DNA from: Candidatus Limicola stercorigallinarum
GTDB lineage: Bacteria > Actinomycetota > Coriobacteriia > Coriobacteriales > Coriobacteriaceae
Assembly (NCBI GenBank): GCA_018711625.1
Contig: DVID01000031.1
Span: 1-33,864 of the forward strand
Reading direction: 5' to 3'
DNA length: 33,864 nt
Shown: in pieces, positions 33,797 to 33,864 of the stretch
Position numbering within the stretch: the stretch's first letter is position 1
Layout of the letters: each line of letters opens with the position of its first letter
Translations under genes and position numbers: made by a program
Notes under the pieces: generated by a model
What the model saw: only the letters and a program-made list of their open reading frames with translations
Databases searched by the model: none
What the model was told of the DNA's origin: nothing

Positions 33797-33827
33797 TGGA
33801 AACGTTTTCGCTTTGTAAACGTTTCCA
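33797..33827 (-). promoter_or_regulatory. Two adjacent LacI-type operators upstream of the sugar operon
   Basis: Two near-palindromes lie 17 bases apart centre to centre: TGGAAAC|GTTTTCG (33797-33810) and TGTAAAC|GTTTCCA (33814-33827). Both have the central CG and flanking AAAC/GTTT typical of LacI/GalR-family operators. They lie just downstream of a TATAAC -10 hexamer and so would block promoter clearance. Confidence 0.75.
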
Positions 33828-33840
33828 TCTCTTTGATTGT

Positions 33841-33846
33841 GTTATA
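33841..33846 (-). promoter_or_regulatory. Candidate -10 box of the sugar operon promoter
   Basis: The minus strand reads GGTATAACAC, a good -10 hexamer. Its -35 box would lie at or beyond the right edge of the window and cannot be judged. The predicted start site near 33834 is just ahead of the two operators. Confidence 0.5.
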
Positions 33847-33864
33847 CCACCTTGCATGAGCTGG

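Overview
The window looks like a chromosomal segment of a moderately GC-rich Gram-positive actinobacterium, most likely a Collinsella-like gut Coriobacteriia. This is an inference from gene content (DNA polymerase I, PepD and M18 peptidases, a long proline/glutamate-stalked surface protein, and a maltodextrin ABC operon with MalQ and a LacI regulator) and from strong GC preference at third codon positions in the flanks. No rRNA or tRNA gene, CRISPR array or insertion sequence was recognised.

Layout. (1) 1-6225, minus strand: 5' end of argG, a HAD phosphatase, polA and pepD, with clear hairpin terminators after polA and pepD. (2) 6613-10583, plus strand: a secreted, probably sortase-anchored 1092-residue surface protein with a degenerate von Willebrand A-like domain, followed by a beta-phosphoglucomutase-like HAD enzyme. 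(3) 10621-12170: an AIM24-family protein (minus) and a C_GCAxxG_C_C redox-type protein (plus). (4) 12457-23281: a visibly AT-richer, probably acquired island with a DUF4160 protein, a complete type I restriction-modification locus, RadC and a GIY-YIG protein. (5) 23468-26710: a zinc-ribbon/leucine-rich-repeat membrane protein and an M18 aminopeptidase. (6) 26889-33766, minus strand: a six-gene sugar operon in the order binding lipoprotein, two permeases, LacI regulator, MalQ, ATPase, with two adjacent LacI-type operators upstream of the first gene.

The most interesting part is the type I RM locus. Its order is half-S, hsdR, hsdS, hsdM, silent S cassette (minus), silent S cassette (plus), tyrosine recombinase. 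The active two-domain hsdS and the two start-less cassettes share nucleotide-level repeats at both borders of each target-recognition domain: repeat A (the WEQRKLG codons) and repeat B (the LITLHQ codons). The inverted cassette places A and B in inverted orientation to the copies in hsdS, so recombination would shuffle specificity domains. Unusually, hsdM and its terminator lie between the inverted repeats, so a single inversion would also flip hsdM. A second inversion would restore the operon with a new specificity. This predicts a combined specificity shuffle and methylase on/off switch.

In the sugar operon, the binding lipoprotein and two permeases form the importer, the ATPase powers it, MalQ processes the imported alpha-glucans, and the LacI protein encoded inside the operon is the natural candidate for binding the paired operators.
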